From assembly GCF_020075545.1 (NCBI RefSeq), contig NZ_JAIQZK010000001.1, positions 1,240,001 through 1,304,000 on the forward strand: a DNA stretch of 64,000 nt, in the 5' to 3' direction. Positions 35,449 through 43,198 of this stretch are shown one piece after another. Within the stretch, counting starts at the first letter, position 1. Each line of letters starts with the position of its first letter. This DNA comes from Nocardioides sp. TRM66260-LWL (GTDB lineage: Bacteria; Actinomycetota; Actinomycetes; Propionibacteriales; Nocardioidaceae). The position numbers were made by a program, and so were the translations under genes. The notes beneath the pieces are model-generated. The model searched no databases. It was not told the origin of the DNA and was given only the letters and a program-made list of their open reading frames with translations.

Positions 35449-35991
35449 TCAGCCGAGCAGCGCGACGACGCCCGAGCCGCCGTCCCAGGTGGCCCGCAGG
35501 TGGGTGCGACCACCGGCGTCCGAGGCGACGACGTCGAGCAGCTGCGGCTCGCCCTCCTCGGCCTCGAGCTCCGAGCCCGAGACGTCGGCGGAGCCCGCGA
35601 CCCGCGCGATCCGCACGGTCGGCTCGCGTCGCAGCACGAGCTCGTCGCCGTCGTAGACCTCCTCGACCGCCTGCTCCTGGGTGCCGGCGAGCGCGGCGGC
35701 GACGCACGCGCGGGCGACCGGGTCGTCGCCGCCGCGGTAGATCCAGCGGCTGCCGAGCACGCTGTGCTGCATCGTCGCGACCTCCGCGACGCCCTCCAGG
35801 GGTGCGCCGCGGTAGGAGAGCACGACGTGGACGACCGCGTCGGCGTCCTGCAGCAGGTAGCCCTCGACGCCGACCTCGCCGGCCGGGTCGTCGAGCCGGT
35901 AGGCGCCGAGGAGCGGCAGATCGCGTCCGAGGACGGTGGCGAGCACCTCGGCCTTGGTCGGCGTGATCGTGGCCCGGTGCAGGATCGACAT
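35449..35991 (-). CDS. Maltokinase N-terminal cap-like (CG0192-type) protein
   Basis: 180 residues. HRATITPTKAEVLATVLGRD, GAYRLDDPAGEVGVEGYLLQ, VLSYRGAPLEGVAEVATMQH and SVLGSRWIYRGGDDPVARAC match the cap domain found at the N-terminus of actinomycete maltokinases. No kinase domain follows, so it is a stand-alone cap protein. Its role is unknown. ATG at 35991. It is divergent from cstA. Confidence 0.8.
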   Translation of the reverse strand: MSILHRATITPTKAEVLATVLGRDLPLLGAYRLDDPAGEVGVEGYLLQDADAVVHVVLSYRGAPLEGVAEVATMQHSVLGSRWIYRGGDDPVARACVAAALAGTQEQAVEEVYDGDELVLRREPTVRIARVAGSADVSGSELEAEEGEPQLLDVVASDAGGRTHLRATWDGGSGVVALLG

Positions 35992-36122
35992 GCCACGATC
36001 GTGGCACTCGCCGCACCGCCGTCGACCACCCGAGGGGCTGGCCGGGATGCTCCGGGTGTGACGGCGGTCGCAGCCCGGTGGCAGGGTGGGGACGACGTGT
36101 CCACCATCTCGGGAGTGAGCCC

Positions 36123-38330
36123 ATGTCCGGTCCCTCGACGACCCTGCCCGCACCGCCGGTGGCGCCACCGGGGGCGCCCCGCTGGCGCTCGACGCTGATC
36201 TGGATCCTGGTTGCCCTGCTCGGCGGCGTGTCCTGGGCGGTCCTCGCCCTGGCTCGCGGCGAGGACGTCTCGGCGCTCTGGATCCTGTTCGCCGCCCTCT
36301 GCACCTACGCGATCGCGTACCGCTTCTACGCCCGCTGGATCGCGCGGCGCGTGCTCGAGGTCGACGACAGCCGGGCGACGCCGGCCGAACGGCTGGCCGA
36401 CGGCGTCGACTTCGAGGTGACCGATCGGCGGGTGCTCTTCGGGCACCACTTCGCCGCGATCGCCGGCGCGGGGCCGCTCGTCGGCCCGGTGCTCGCCGCG
36501 CAGATGGGCTACCTGCCCGGCACGATCTGGATCATCGTCGGCGTCGTGCTGGCCGGCGCGGTGCAGGACATGGTCGTCCTGTTGTTCTCGGTGCGCCGTG
36601 ACGGCACGTCGCTGGGCCAGATGATCCGCCGCGAGATCGGCGTCGTCGGCGGCACGGCCGCCCTGGTCGCGGTCTTCGCGATCATGGTGATCCTGCTGGC
36701 GGTGCTCGCCCTGGTCGTCGTCAACGCGCTGGCCGAGTCGCCGTGGGGCGTCTTCTCGATCGGGCTGACCATCCCGATCGCGCTCTTCATGGGTCTCTAC
36801 CTGCGGGTGCTGCGCCCCGGACGCGTGCTCGAGACCACGGCGCTGGGCGTCGTCCTGCTGCTGGCGGCGATCGTCGGCGGCGGGTACGTCGAGCAGCTCG
36901 GCCTCGAGGGGCCGCTGACGCTGTCGAAGGAGACGCTGACCCTGCTGCTCGTCGGCTACGGCTTCCTCGCCTCGGTGCTGCCGGTGTGGATGCTGCTGAC
37001 CCCGCGCGACTACCTCTCGACGTTCATGAAGGTCGGGGTCATCGCACTGCTCGCCGTAGCGCTGCTGGTCGCCCACCCGTCGCTGCAGGCCGACGCCGTC
37101 ACGCCGTTCGCCACCGCGGGCAACGGCCCGGTCTTCGCGGGCAAGCTGTTCCCGTTCGCGTTCATCACGATCGCCTGCGGCGCGCTCTCGGGGTTCCACG
37201 CGCTCATCGCCTCGGGCACCACGCCGAAGATGCTGGCCAAGGAGGGCCAGGTGCGGATGATCGGCTACGGCGGGATGCTGCTGGAGTCGTTCGTCGCGAT
37301 CGGAGCCCTGATCGCCGCCTGCGTCATCGACCAGGGGCTCTACTTCTCCCTCAACTCGCCCGTCGGGCTCACCGGCGGCACCGTCGACCAGGCCGCGCAG
37401 TTCGTCGCCGGCCTCGGCTACCCGATCTCCCCCGACCAGCTCGCGGCCGCCGCGCGGGCCGTGGAGGAGCAGACGCTCATCTCCCGCACCGGGGGCGCGC
37501 CGACGCTCGCCGTCGGGCTCTCGCAGGTGTTCTCCAGCGCCTTCGGCGGCGGGCTCGCCGCCTTCTGGTACCACTTCGCGATCATGTTCGAGGCGCTGTT
37601 CATCCTCACCGCCGTCGACGCCGGCACCCGGGTCGGGCGGTTCATGCTGCAGGACACCGTCGGCAACGTCTGGCCGCGGTTCGGCGACGTCACGTGGCGC
37701 CCTGCCGCCTGGACCGCCTCCGCCGCCGTGGTCGGCGCCTGGGGCTACATGCTCTACGTCGGCGTCTCCGACCCGCTGGGCGGGATCAACCAGCTCTATC
37801 CGCTCTTCGGCATCTCCAACCAGCTGCTCGCCGCGATCGCCCTGACCCTGTGCGTGACGCTGCTCGTCAAGCACGGCAGGGCCCGGTACACATGGGTGCC
37901 CGGCGTGCCGCTGGCGTGGGACCTCGTCGTCACGCTGACGGCGTCGTGGCAGAAGGTGTTCTCCGCCGACCCCGCCATCGGGTACTTCGCCCAGGCCGAC
38001 AAGTACCGCACCGCCCGCGACGCCGGTCAGCTGCTCGCCCCCGCGAAGACCGTGGACGACCTCGACGTGGTCATCCGCAACTCGGTGACCAACGGCGTCA
38101 TCCAGGCCGTCTTCGCCGTGCTGGTGCTGCTCGTCGTGGCCAACGCCGCGGTGGTCGTCGTCCGGGGGCTCCGGGCCGGCGGACTGCCCACCACTGAGGT
38201 GCCCGCGGTGCCGTCGCGCATCGTCGCCCCGGCCGACTTCGTCGCCACGCCGGCCGAGCGGGCCGCGCTCGCGGCGCGGGAGGCCGAGCAGCGCCCGCCC
38301 GCCGCCAGTGGCGCCGGGAGCCCCCGATGA
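36123..38330 (+). CDS. cstA: Carbon starvation protein A (peptide/pyruvate transporter family)
   Basis: 735 residues with about 16-18 membrane spans. Family landmarks: YRFYARWIARRVLEVDDSRA, FGHHFAAIAGAGPLVGPVLA, AQMGYLPGTIWIIVGVVLAG, LLTPRDYLSTFMKVG and ALSGFHALIASGTTPKMLAK. CstA proteins import peptides or pyruvate on carbon starvation. The ATG at 36123 follows GGGAGTGAG; an upstream in-frame start at 36078 is unsupported. ybdD overlaps its stop by 4 bp. Confidence 0.95.
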   Translation: MSGPSTTLPAPPVAPPGAPRWRSTLIWILVALLGGVSWAVLALARGEDVSALWILFAALCTYAIAYRFYARWIARRVLEVDDSRATPAERLADGVDFEVTDRRVLFGHHFAAIAGAGPLVGPVLAAQMGYLPGTIWIIVGVVLAGAVQDMVVLLFSVRRDGTSLGQMIRREIGVVGGTAALVAVFAIMVILLAVLALVVVNALAESPWGVFSIGLTIPIALFMGLYLRVLRPGRVLETTALGVVLLLAAIVGGGYVEQLGLEGPLTLSKETLTLLLVGYGFLASVLPVWMLLTPRDYLSTFMKVGVIALLAVALLVAHPSLQADAVTPFATAGNGPVFAGKLFPFAFITIACGALSGFHALIASGTTPKMLAKEGQVRMIGYGGMLLESFVAIGALIAACVIDQGLYFSLNSPVGLTGGTVDQAAQFVAGLGYPISPDQLAAAARAVEEQTLISRTGGAPTLAVGLSQVFSSAFGGGLAAFWYHFAIMFEALFILTAVDAGTRVGRFMLQDTVGNVWPRFGDVTWRPAAWTASAAVVGAWGYMLYVGVSDPLGGINQLYPLFGISNQLLAAIALTLCVTLLVKHGRARYTWVPGVPLAWDLVVTLTASWQKVFSADPAIGYFAQADKYRTARDAGQLLAPAKTVDDLDVVIRNSVTNGVIQAVFAVLVLLVVANAAVVVVRGLRAGGLPTTEVPAVPSRIVAPADFVATPAERAALAAREAEQRPPAASGAGSPR

Positions 38331-38503
38331 GACGCGTCCTGGCCGGCATGCGCTGGTACCTGCGAGCCGTCACCGGCGAGGCGCGCTACGACGAGCACGT
38401 CGCCGCCTGTCGGCGGAACGGCGTGACGCCGCTGTCCCGCCGTGCGTTCGAGCGGCACCGCGCCCACCTGCGCGAGCACCGGACGTCGTCGCGTTGCTGC
38501 TGA
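38327..38503 (+). CDS. ybdD: YbdD/YjiX family small protein (DUF466)
   Basis: 58 residues: MRRVLAGMRWYLRAVTGEAR, YDEHVAACRRNG and a C-terminal ending in RCC typical of the family. YbdD is needed together with CstA-type transporters. The ATG overlaps the cstA stop by 4 bp, so the two are translationally coupled. The protein is too short for many gene callers. Confidence 0.88.
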   Translation: MRRVLAGMRWYLRAVTGEARYDEHVAACRRNGVTPLSRRAFERHRAHLREHRTSSRCC

Positions 38504-38571
38504 TGCGGGCCGATTCCGGGCCCCCGGTCCGCCTGTTGTAGTGTTCACGCGCTGCCCTCCGGGGCGGCGTT

Positions 38572-38651
<80 letters not shown>

Positions 38652-38655
38652 CGAG

Positions 38656-38698
38656 AAGCTCCTCTGATCTGCATAACCGCAGGTCAGGGGAGCTTTTT
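38656..38698 (+). terminator. tRNA-Pro terminator carried on the element's left end
   Basis: AAGCTCCTCTGA and TCAGGGGAGCTT pair around a 15-16 nt loop and are followed by TTTTT. A related hairpin ends the original tRNA region at 41015-41056. Confidence 0.85.
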
Positions 38699-38752
38699 GC
38701 TTCCCGGGACGAGCTCCGCAGATGAGAACCGTTGTCACTACGACCGGCGCTC

Positions 38753-38773
38753 ATGGAGCAAATTTGGAGCAAA
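38753..38773 (+). repeat. Left arm-like motif pair of the element
   Basis: ATGGAGCAA at 38753-38761 and TTGGAGCAAA at 38764-38773, direct orientation. The same pair occurs near the right end at 40851-40872. Such pairs resemble integrase arm-type sites. Confidence 0.5.
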
Positions 38774-38853
38774 CCTCTCTTGCGCCGCTCGCCAGGGTGG
38801 TCTCAGAGGGTCCTCCAGAGGCCCGTGATCGCTCATTGGGAGACGTCCATGAA

Positions 38854-38872
38854 CCATTCCGTCCGCCATTCC
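38854..38872 (+). repeat. Second left-end motif shared with the right end
   Basis: CCATTCCGTCCGCCATTCC here and CCATTCCTTCCGCCATACC at 40803-40821: 17 of 19 bases match, same orientation. The rest of the 38646-38959 stretch holds the terminator, these motifs and no gene. Confidence 0.45.
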
Positions 38873-38959
38873 CCCACGCCCCCGCAGCCGGCAAGGTCGG
38901 CGTCGTCGCGGCCGGCGGCCACCCGACGAGCCCGAGACGCTGACCGCGTTCGTGGGCGG

Positions 38960-39457
38960 CTAGAGCAGCGCTTTCCAGAAGACGATCTTGTCCTCGTCGG
39001 GTCCGTAGAACTGCCGAATGCGAGCCTCCTCATCGAAGCCTCGAGCGAGGTAGAAGCGCTGTGCCTCGGCGTAGCCACTCCCGGACGACGTCTCCACGAT
39101 CAGGCACCGTGCGATGCCCTCTCCAGCGTCGCGGAGTTGCTCCTCGACGGTCGAGATCAAAGCGGTTCCAAGGCCGCTTCCGTGGCACGTCGGATCCACT
39201 GCGAGGAACAGAAGATTCCAGATGCGGTCGGCAAAGGCCTCAGCGGAGACATACGCCGCGGCCTGGACGGCGTGAGGATCGCTCGAGGGAGTCGCGACGA
39301 GCCAAGTGGAGTCCGACGTCGGCTCCTCGATCCACCGCTCGAAGGTGCTTTGCAAGTCCTCGAGCTCCTCGGGAACGAACATGTCGTTCGACAGAGCGAT
39401 CGCCGAGATGGCGGGCCAATCCTCTTGTTGTGCCGGTCGCACGGCGCAGGTAGTCAC
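38960..39457 (-). CDS. GNAT family N-acetyltransferase
   Basis: 165 residues with the acetyl-CoA-binding core: VRPAQQEDWPAISAIALSND (strand 1), LLFLAVDPTCHGSGLGTALI (motif A with the CoA loop) and SGYAEAQRFYLARGFDEEAR (motif B). The substrate is unknown. GTG at 39457, 8 nt after a TACGGT -10 box, so leaderless. It is cargo of the tRNA-Pro element and has lower GC than chromosomal neighbours. Confidence 0.87.
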   Translation of the reverse strand: MTTCAVRPAQQEDWPAISAIALSNDMFVPEELEDLQSTFERWIEEPTSDSTWLVATPSSDPHAVQAAAYVSAEAFADRIWNLLFLAVDPTCHGSGLGTALISTVEEQLRDAGEGIARCLIVETSSGSGYAEAQRFYLARGFDEEARIRQFYGPDEDKIVFWKALL

Positions 39458-39465
39458 GATCAGCG

Positions 39466-39471
39466 ACCGTA
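39466..39471 (-). promoter_or_regulatory. -10 box TACGGT for the GNAT gene, leaderless
   Basis: TACGGT on the minus strand ends 8 nt before the GTG at 39457. Confidence 0.5.
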
Positions 39472-39510
39472 GCGAGACCTCGACCTCCTTGTCGCCGAGT
39501 TTTCAGCCGA

Positions 39511-39828
39511 CTACGCGACGCCCCAGCGGCGCGCCTGGAGTGCCGTGATGCCCGGGTGCTGAGCGACCCGCCGCAGCACCGGCTGCCAGATCCGCTTGCT
39601 CCGGTGCACCACGTCCAGGTGGCAGTCGTGGCCGGGCAGCCAGCCCACCACCACGAGGTTGCTCGGCACGTCCAGCCCGCCCTCGGAGCGGTACTCGATG
39701 TGGTGCAGCGCCGGCGTCTCCACGTACCGCCCGCACACGCGACAGCACGACTGGTCCCGGTCGATCACGAACTCTCGAACGTCCGTTGGCACCAGGCCCA
39801 GGCGCTCGAGCTCCAGCTCTCCATCCAC
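39511..39828 (-). CDS. HNH endonuclease domain protein
   Basis: 105 residues from the GTG at 39828. A zinc-binding C-x2-C (CRVCGRY), then LHHIEYRSEGGLDVPSNLVV, and GHDCHLDVVH complete an HNH nuclease core. After the core comes WQPVLRRVAQHPG. It may nick or cut DNA or be a solitary homing-type nuclease. It is divergent from the DUF4262-like gene; a CGCTA-GT-TAGCG palindrome lies over its -10 box. The open frame runs on to 39915, but the leaderless promoter supports the shorter start. Confidence 0.82.
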   Translation of the reverse strand: MDGELELERLGLVPTDVREFVIDRDQSCCRVCGRYVETPALHHIEYRSEGGLDVPSNLVVVGWLPGHDCHLDVVHRSKRIWQPVLRRVAQHPGITALQARRWGVA

Positions 39829-39835
39829 CCCTTCA

Positions 39836-39841
39836 ACGCTA
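39836..39841 (-). promoter_or_regulatory. -10 box TAGCGT for the HNH gene, leaderless
   Basis: TAGCGT on the minus strand ends 7 nt before the GTG at 39828. It overlaps the 12-bp palindrome CGCTAGTTAGCG at 39837-39848. Confidence 0.5.
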
Positions 39842-39848
39842 GTTAGCG
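39837..39848. promoter_or_regulatory. 12-bp palindrome between divergent cargo genes
   Basis: CGCTA-GT-TAGCG sits on the HNH promoter and 12 bp before the plus-strand start at 39860, so a protein bound here could control both directions. Confidence 0.4.
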
Positions 39849-39859
39849 AGGCAACCCAG

Positions 39860-40267
39860 ATGCAGGACCTGCACGCCCAGATGTGGCACCAGCTGCTCGA
39901 CCGCGGCCCCTTCATCCAGTACGCCAGCGGCGAGTTCCCGCCCTACGGCTACACCGTCGGTCGATGGCTCACGGGCGAGCCTGAGTACCTCGTCTCCGGC
40001 CTCTCCGCCGACGACACCCACGCCCTGCTCGGGCACCTCCTGCACGACGGCACCGAGATCCTCCCGCACTGCCCGGCGCTGCCCTCCCGCATGGCCCTCA
40101 TGCTGTACGAGCGGCCCATCGTCTCAACGCCGGCGCTCGGCGCGCTCGCCCTGTTCGGCGAGGCGGCAACGCGCGTTGAGCAGGTGGTCTGGTATCACCT
40201 GAACAGCCCCATCGTCACCGCCTCCACCGCCACCCAGACCCTCTACGACCTCCGGGACGACTCATGA
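39860..40267 (+). CDS. DUF4262-like hypothetical protein of the element
   Basis: 135 residues. YGYTVGRWLTGEPEYLVSGL and ADDTHALLGHLLHDGTEI resemble DUF4262 proteins, in which a YT-x-GL motif precedes PE and a glycine-rich loop. No activity is known for that family. ATG at 39860. Its stop overlaps the next gene's start by 4 bp, so the two form an operon divergent from the HNH gene. Confidence 0.6.
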   Translation: MQDLHAQMWHQLLDRGPFIQYASGEFPPYGYTVGRWLTGEPEYLVSGLSADDTHALLGHLLHDGTEILPHCPALPSRMALMLYERPIVSTPALGALALFGEAATRVEQVVWYHLNSPIVTASTATQTLYDLRDDS

Positions 40268-40794
40268 CCGCCACCCTCTTCGTCGCCTACTCCGCGGCGT
40301 CCGGCTACTCCATGCCGCCCGAGCCGGTCGAGGTCGACGTGCTCACCGACGCCACTGCCACCGTCAACGGCACCGCCGAGCTCAAGCGCCACCTGACCTT
40401 CCTCCCCCTCGGTCCCGGCGACGTCGTCGAGTTCGACATCTCTGGTCGCATCGTCGGCGTCGTCGCGCTCGAGCCCCAGTTCATCGTCGAGGTCGAGCTG
40501 TTCATGCCCTCGACCCCGCCACCGGCCGGCACGCTGCGCGACCCCGACGACCCGGTCTACGACGTCGAGAAGCGCCTGTTCTCCCGGTGGAACCAGCAGG
40601 CCGTGGTCTCCAGCTACACCCACTTCAGCTGCTTCGTCAGCGCGCCCAGCTGGGACTGGATCGAGACCAACATCCTCGGGAGCCCCGAGGTCGAGCACAC
40701 CACCGTCCTGCGCAGCCCGGACTTCACCATCGACTTCAAGGCGGCCGTCGACTCCCCCGACCTCGACGGCTCGGGCTACCACCCGCCGGCCTGA
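40264..40794 (+). CDS. Hypothetical protein, partner of the DUF4262-like gene
   Basis: 176 residues, predicted beta-rich and acidic (VEVDVLTDATATVNGTAELK, LTFLPLGPGDVVEFDISGR, FIVEVELFMPS). No signal peptide and no known motif. Start ATG overlaps the previous stop by 4 bp. Coding looks real because GC is concentrated in third positions and the frame is coupled. Function unknown; it lies at the right end of the element. Confidence 0.65.
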   Translation: MTATLFVAYSAASGYSMPPEPVEVDVLTDATATVNGTAELKRHLTFLPLGPGDVVEFDISGRIVGVVALEPQFIVEVELFMPSTPPPAGTLRDPDDPVYDVEKRLFSRWNQQAVVSSYTHFSCFVSAPSWDWIETNILGSPEVEHTTVLRSPDFTIDFKAAVDSPDLDGSGYHPPA

Positions 40795-40802
40795 CGACCC
40801 CG

Positions 40803-40872
40803 CCATTCCTTCCGCCATACCGAATGCTCGGGGCGCCCGGGGCGTCGCGTATGGAGCAATCCATGGAGCAAA
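40803..40872 (+). repeat. Right-end motif cluster of the element
   Basis: CCATTCCTTCCGCCATACC at 40803-40821, then ATGGAGCAA at 40851-40859 and ATGGAGCAAA at 40863-40872. These match the left-end motifs in the same orientation. The rest of 40795-41106 is att repeat, terminator and no gene. Confidence 0.5.
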
Positions 40873-40964
40873 GCAGGTGATCGGAGATCACCTCAGATCA
40901 CTTGACGAGAATGGCGTAAGCGCACATGCTCGAAATGGAGCTCTCGCCCCGTGCCTAAGCCGCT

Positions 40965-41012
40965 CTGGGGGTCAAGGGGTCGCAGGTTCAAATCCTGTCA
41001 GCCCGACCGAAC
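40965..41012 (+). repeat. attR, 48-bp direct repeat (tRNA-Pro 3' fragment)
   Basis: Identical to 38604-38651. Only the anticodon loop to acceptor 3' end is present, so this is not a tRNA gene but the displaced 3' end of the original one. Confidence 0.92.
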
Positions 41013-41014
41013 GA

Positions 41015-41056
41015 ACCGGCTCTGATCAGCGAGTTATCGCAGGTCAGAGCCGGTTT
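41015..41056 (+). terminator. Original tRNA-Pro terminator next to attR
   Basis: ACCGGCTCTGA and TCAGAGCCGGTTT pair around an 18-nt loop. The loop and right arm (GCAGGTCAG) echo the hairpin at 38656-38698. Confidence 0.75.
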
Positions 41057-41106
41057 CGCGTTGAGGGGCCGCGTCCGGGCCGCCGCCCGTTCCCACGGCG
41101 TGACCT

Positions 41107-41490
41107 TCAGAGCAGGTCGAGCGTCCGGTCCGCATAGCGCTCGATCAGCGTCAGCTCGACGGTCCCCGACGTCGTGGCCACGGTGTAGACCCGCTCGCGA
41201 GGACTGAAGACCATGCGGGAGTCGTCCGCTCCGGGCTGCACGCGGTGAGCCCCCGCTCGATCCACGGAGAGCACATCGATCTGCCAGCCCGCCGCCCGTA
41301 TCCGGCCGCGTTCGAAGGTGGCGACGCCGGCCCACCGCTGCCCCGGCATGACCCTGCCCGACGAAGGATAGGCCAGCACGCAGGGCGCCATCCCGCGCAG
41401 GAGCCGCCGAGCCCGGCAGCGCTGGATCGGGTGTGCGACCAGCAGCTCGAACACCTCGATCGCGATGTCGATGAGCGGGAGCGAGCTCAT
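41107..41490 (-). CDS. Hypothetical protein with one membrane-proximal helix
   Basis: 127 residues from the ATG at 41490. An N-terminal amphipathic or membrane helix (LIDIAIEVFELLVAHPIQRC), a basic patch (RARRLLRGM), then a beta-rich part: WAGVATFERGRIRAAGWQID, YTVATTSGTVELTLIERYAD. The layout vaguely recalls DUF2550 proteins, but I cannot assign it. It lies just outside attR, in normal chromosomal sequence. Confidence 0.55.
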   Translation of the reverse strand: MSSLPLIDIAIEVFELLVAHPIQRCRARRLLRGMAPCVLAYPSSGRVMPGQRWAGVATFERGRIRAAGWQIDVLSVDRAGAHRVQPGADDSRMVFSPRERVYTVATTSGTVELTLIERYADRTLDLL

Positions 41491-41963
41491 GGGCGGTCCT
41501 CGTCCGGCGGCATTGCCTGATCCTGCCACCCACGTCGCCCGCCTGCAGACACGAGCGGACGCCGACGGCCGCCCTCATGTGAACGGTGACTGGTCGATGC
41601 GCGGTCGTCCCATGCCCGGCGACCGTGTCCAGGAGGTCCCGGACGAGAGCCCAGGTCTTCGACGCGGGCACGGCGCGACGACCCGTCGAGCGGCAGCGGG
41701 TCGCAGACTCCCGCCTCCCCAGGTGGGGGCGACCGCGCCGCCGCGGCGGGGGGCCGTGCCGTCGCGCTGTCCTGCGCGGCAGCGCGACGCCGGGCCTCGC
41801 CGTCGGTGGACGGTGCACCGCCCCCCCGACTCGACGCCCTCGACGACCTCGCCGTGACAGGCGGAGCCTAGAACGGGTGGCCGGGGAGGGCGAGCACAAA
41901 GATGAACGATCAATCAGTTGAACTCAAGGGAGGTCTAGACGTGCCGATCGGCACAGCGGATCG
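41491..41963. other. About 470 bp with no recognisable gene
   Basis: Open frames on both strands read as arginine- and proline-rich shadow peptides without family motifs. The right end has lower GC and holds TCAATCAGTTGAACTCAA at about 41909-41926, whose TCAA/TTGA elements resemble the ArsR-type operator at 43917-43932. It could be a decayed gene or an unseen regulatory region. Confidence 0.35.
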
Positions 41964-42425
41964 TCAGCCGTTCCCGAGCAGCGAGGGCGGCATCTCGTGG
42001 TCCGGCGCGAGCTCGCGGACGAGGTCGCGCACGCGCCGGTCGATGTCGGCGACGATGCGGCGCACCGTCGCGTCGTCCTGGTTCTTCGGGTCGTCCAGGG
42101 GCCAGTCGCGATACGTGGCGCCGGGGACGTAGGGGCAGCTCTCGCCGCAGCCCTGGGTGATGGCCAGGTCGGAGGCGGCGATCATCTCCGCCGTCAGCAG
42201 CTTCGGCCGCTCGCGCGAGGTGTCGAGCCCGAGCTCCGCCAGGACCCGCGCCACCTCGGGGTGGATGTGGTCGCCCGGCGTGGTGCCGGCGGAGAGCGCG
42301 ATGACGCGGCCCTGGGCGTAGTGCTCGGTGAGCAGCCGGGACGCCACCGACCGTCCTCCGTTGGCGCGGCAGGCGTAGACGACGGTGGGCACGTGCCCGG
42401 TGGCGTCGGACTGGGCTGTGGTCAC
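41964..42425 (-). CDS. arsC: ArsC-type arsenate reductase (low-molecular-weight phosphatase fold)
   Basis: 153 residues. The CX5R catalytic loop is CRANGGRS at about 19-26, with the second active-site region ITQGCGESCPYVPG and the general-acid aspartate region DWPLDDPKNQ. Actinomycete enzymes of this type use mycothiol or thioredoxin to reduce arsenate to arsenite. GTG at 42425 overlaps the aquaporin stop by 4 bp. It is last in the arsR/C-aqp-arsC operon. Confidence 0.9.
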   Translation of the reverse strand: MTTAQSDATGHVPTVVYACRANGGRSVASRLLTEHYAQGRVIALSAGTTPGDHIHPEVARVLAELGLDTSRERPKLLTAEMIAASDLAITQGCGESCPYVPGATYRDWPLDDPKNQDDATVRRIVADIDRRVRDLVRELAPDHEMPPSLLGNG

Positions 42426-43198
42426 GGAGTGCTCCTGTCATGGTGCGGGAGGACGACGTCGTCGGCGCTGTCGGCGGTGGTGGCGACGTCGGGGTAGAGG
42501 TAGCGGACGAGCGCGAGGCCGACGCCCGCGCCGACCACCTGCGCGGCGACGAAGCCCGGCACCGAGCCCGGGTCGATGCCGGCGAAGGTGTCGGAGAACA
42601 TGCGTCCGATCGTGACGGCGGGGTTGGCGAACGAGGTGCTGGCGGTGAACCAGTAGGCGGCGCCAATGTACGCACCGACCGCCGGCGCGGCGAGCGCCCC
42701 TCGGCCGGTGCGGGCGAGCGCGAAGACCAGCGCGACCAGGCCCGCTGTGGCGACGACCTCGGCCAGCAGCAGGTGGGCTCCGGTGCGGTCGGTGGTGGCG
42801 ACGGAGACGGCGTCGAGGTCGAACATCAGGTTCGCGAGGATCGCCCCGACGACGCCGCCGAGGGTCTGCGCCGCCGCGCAGGCCGGAACCTCGGCTCCGG
42901 GGAGCCCGGTGCCGGAGCGGCGTCCGAGCAGCCAGTCGGCAGCCGAGACGACCGGGTTGAAGTGGGCGCCGGAGACGGGCCCGAGCATCAGGATCAGCAC
43001 GGTCAGCCCGAGGACGGTCGCGGTGGAGTTCTCCAGCAGCTGCAACCCCACGTCGTCCGGCGAGAGCCGCTGGGCGGCGATGCCGGAGCCGACCACGATC
43101 GCGACGAGCAGGGCGGTGCCGAGGGCCTCGGCGACGAGGCGACGGACGAGCGGTGGGGCGGTCACGGGCAGGCTCCTGGGCTGGGTGGTCGGGCTCAC
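42422..43198 (-). CDS. MIP/aquaporin family channel in an arsenic operon
   Basis: 258 residues, six spans, two half-helix loops. The first is SGAHFNPVVS, with NPV in place of NPA; the second is FANPAVTIGRMFSDTF with normal NPA. In ars operons of Sinorhizobium an aquaporin (AqpS) replaces the arsenite pump and lets arsenite leave. The same is likely here, since no Acr3 or ArsB gene is near. GTG start overlaps the fusion gene stop by 4 bp. Confidence 0.92.
   Translation of the reverse strand: MSPTTQPRSLPVTAPPLVRRLVAEALGTALLVAIVVGSGIAAQRLSPDDVGLQLLENSTATVLGLTVLILMLGPVSGAHFNPVVSAADWLLGRRSGTGLPGAEVPACAAAQTLGGVVGAILANLMFDLDAVSVATTDRTGAHLLLAEVVATAGLVALVFALARTGRGALAAPAVGAYIGAAYWFTASTSFANPAVTIGRMFSDTFAGIDPGSVPGFVAAQVVGAGVGLALVRYLYPDVATTADSADDVVLPHHDRSTP

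Noticed and set aside
40965..41012. Possible second tRNA-Pro gene
   Set aside because: Only the anticodon loop to acceptor 3' end is present; the 5' acceptor, D-arm and anticodon 5' stem are missing. It is attR.
41575..41913. Minus-strand frame of 112 residues in the gap
   Set aside because: Arg/Gly/Pro-rich, no homology, no ribosome site; overlapping frames on the other strand look equally poor.
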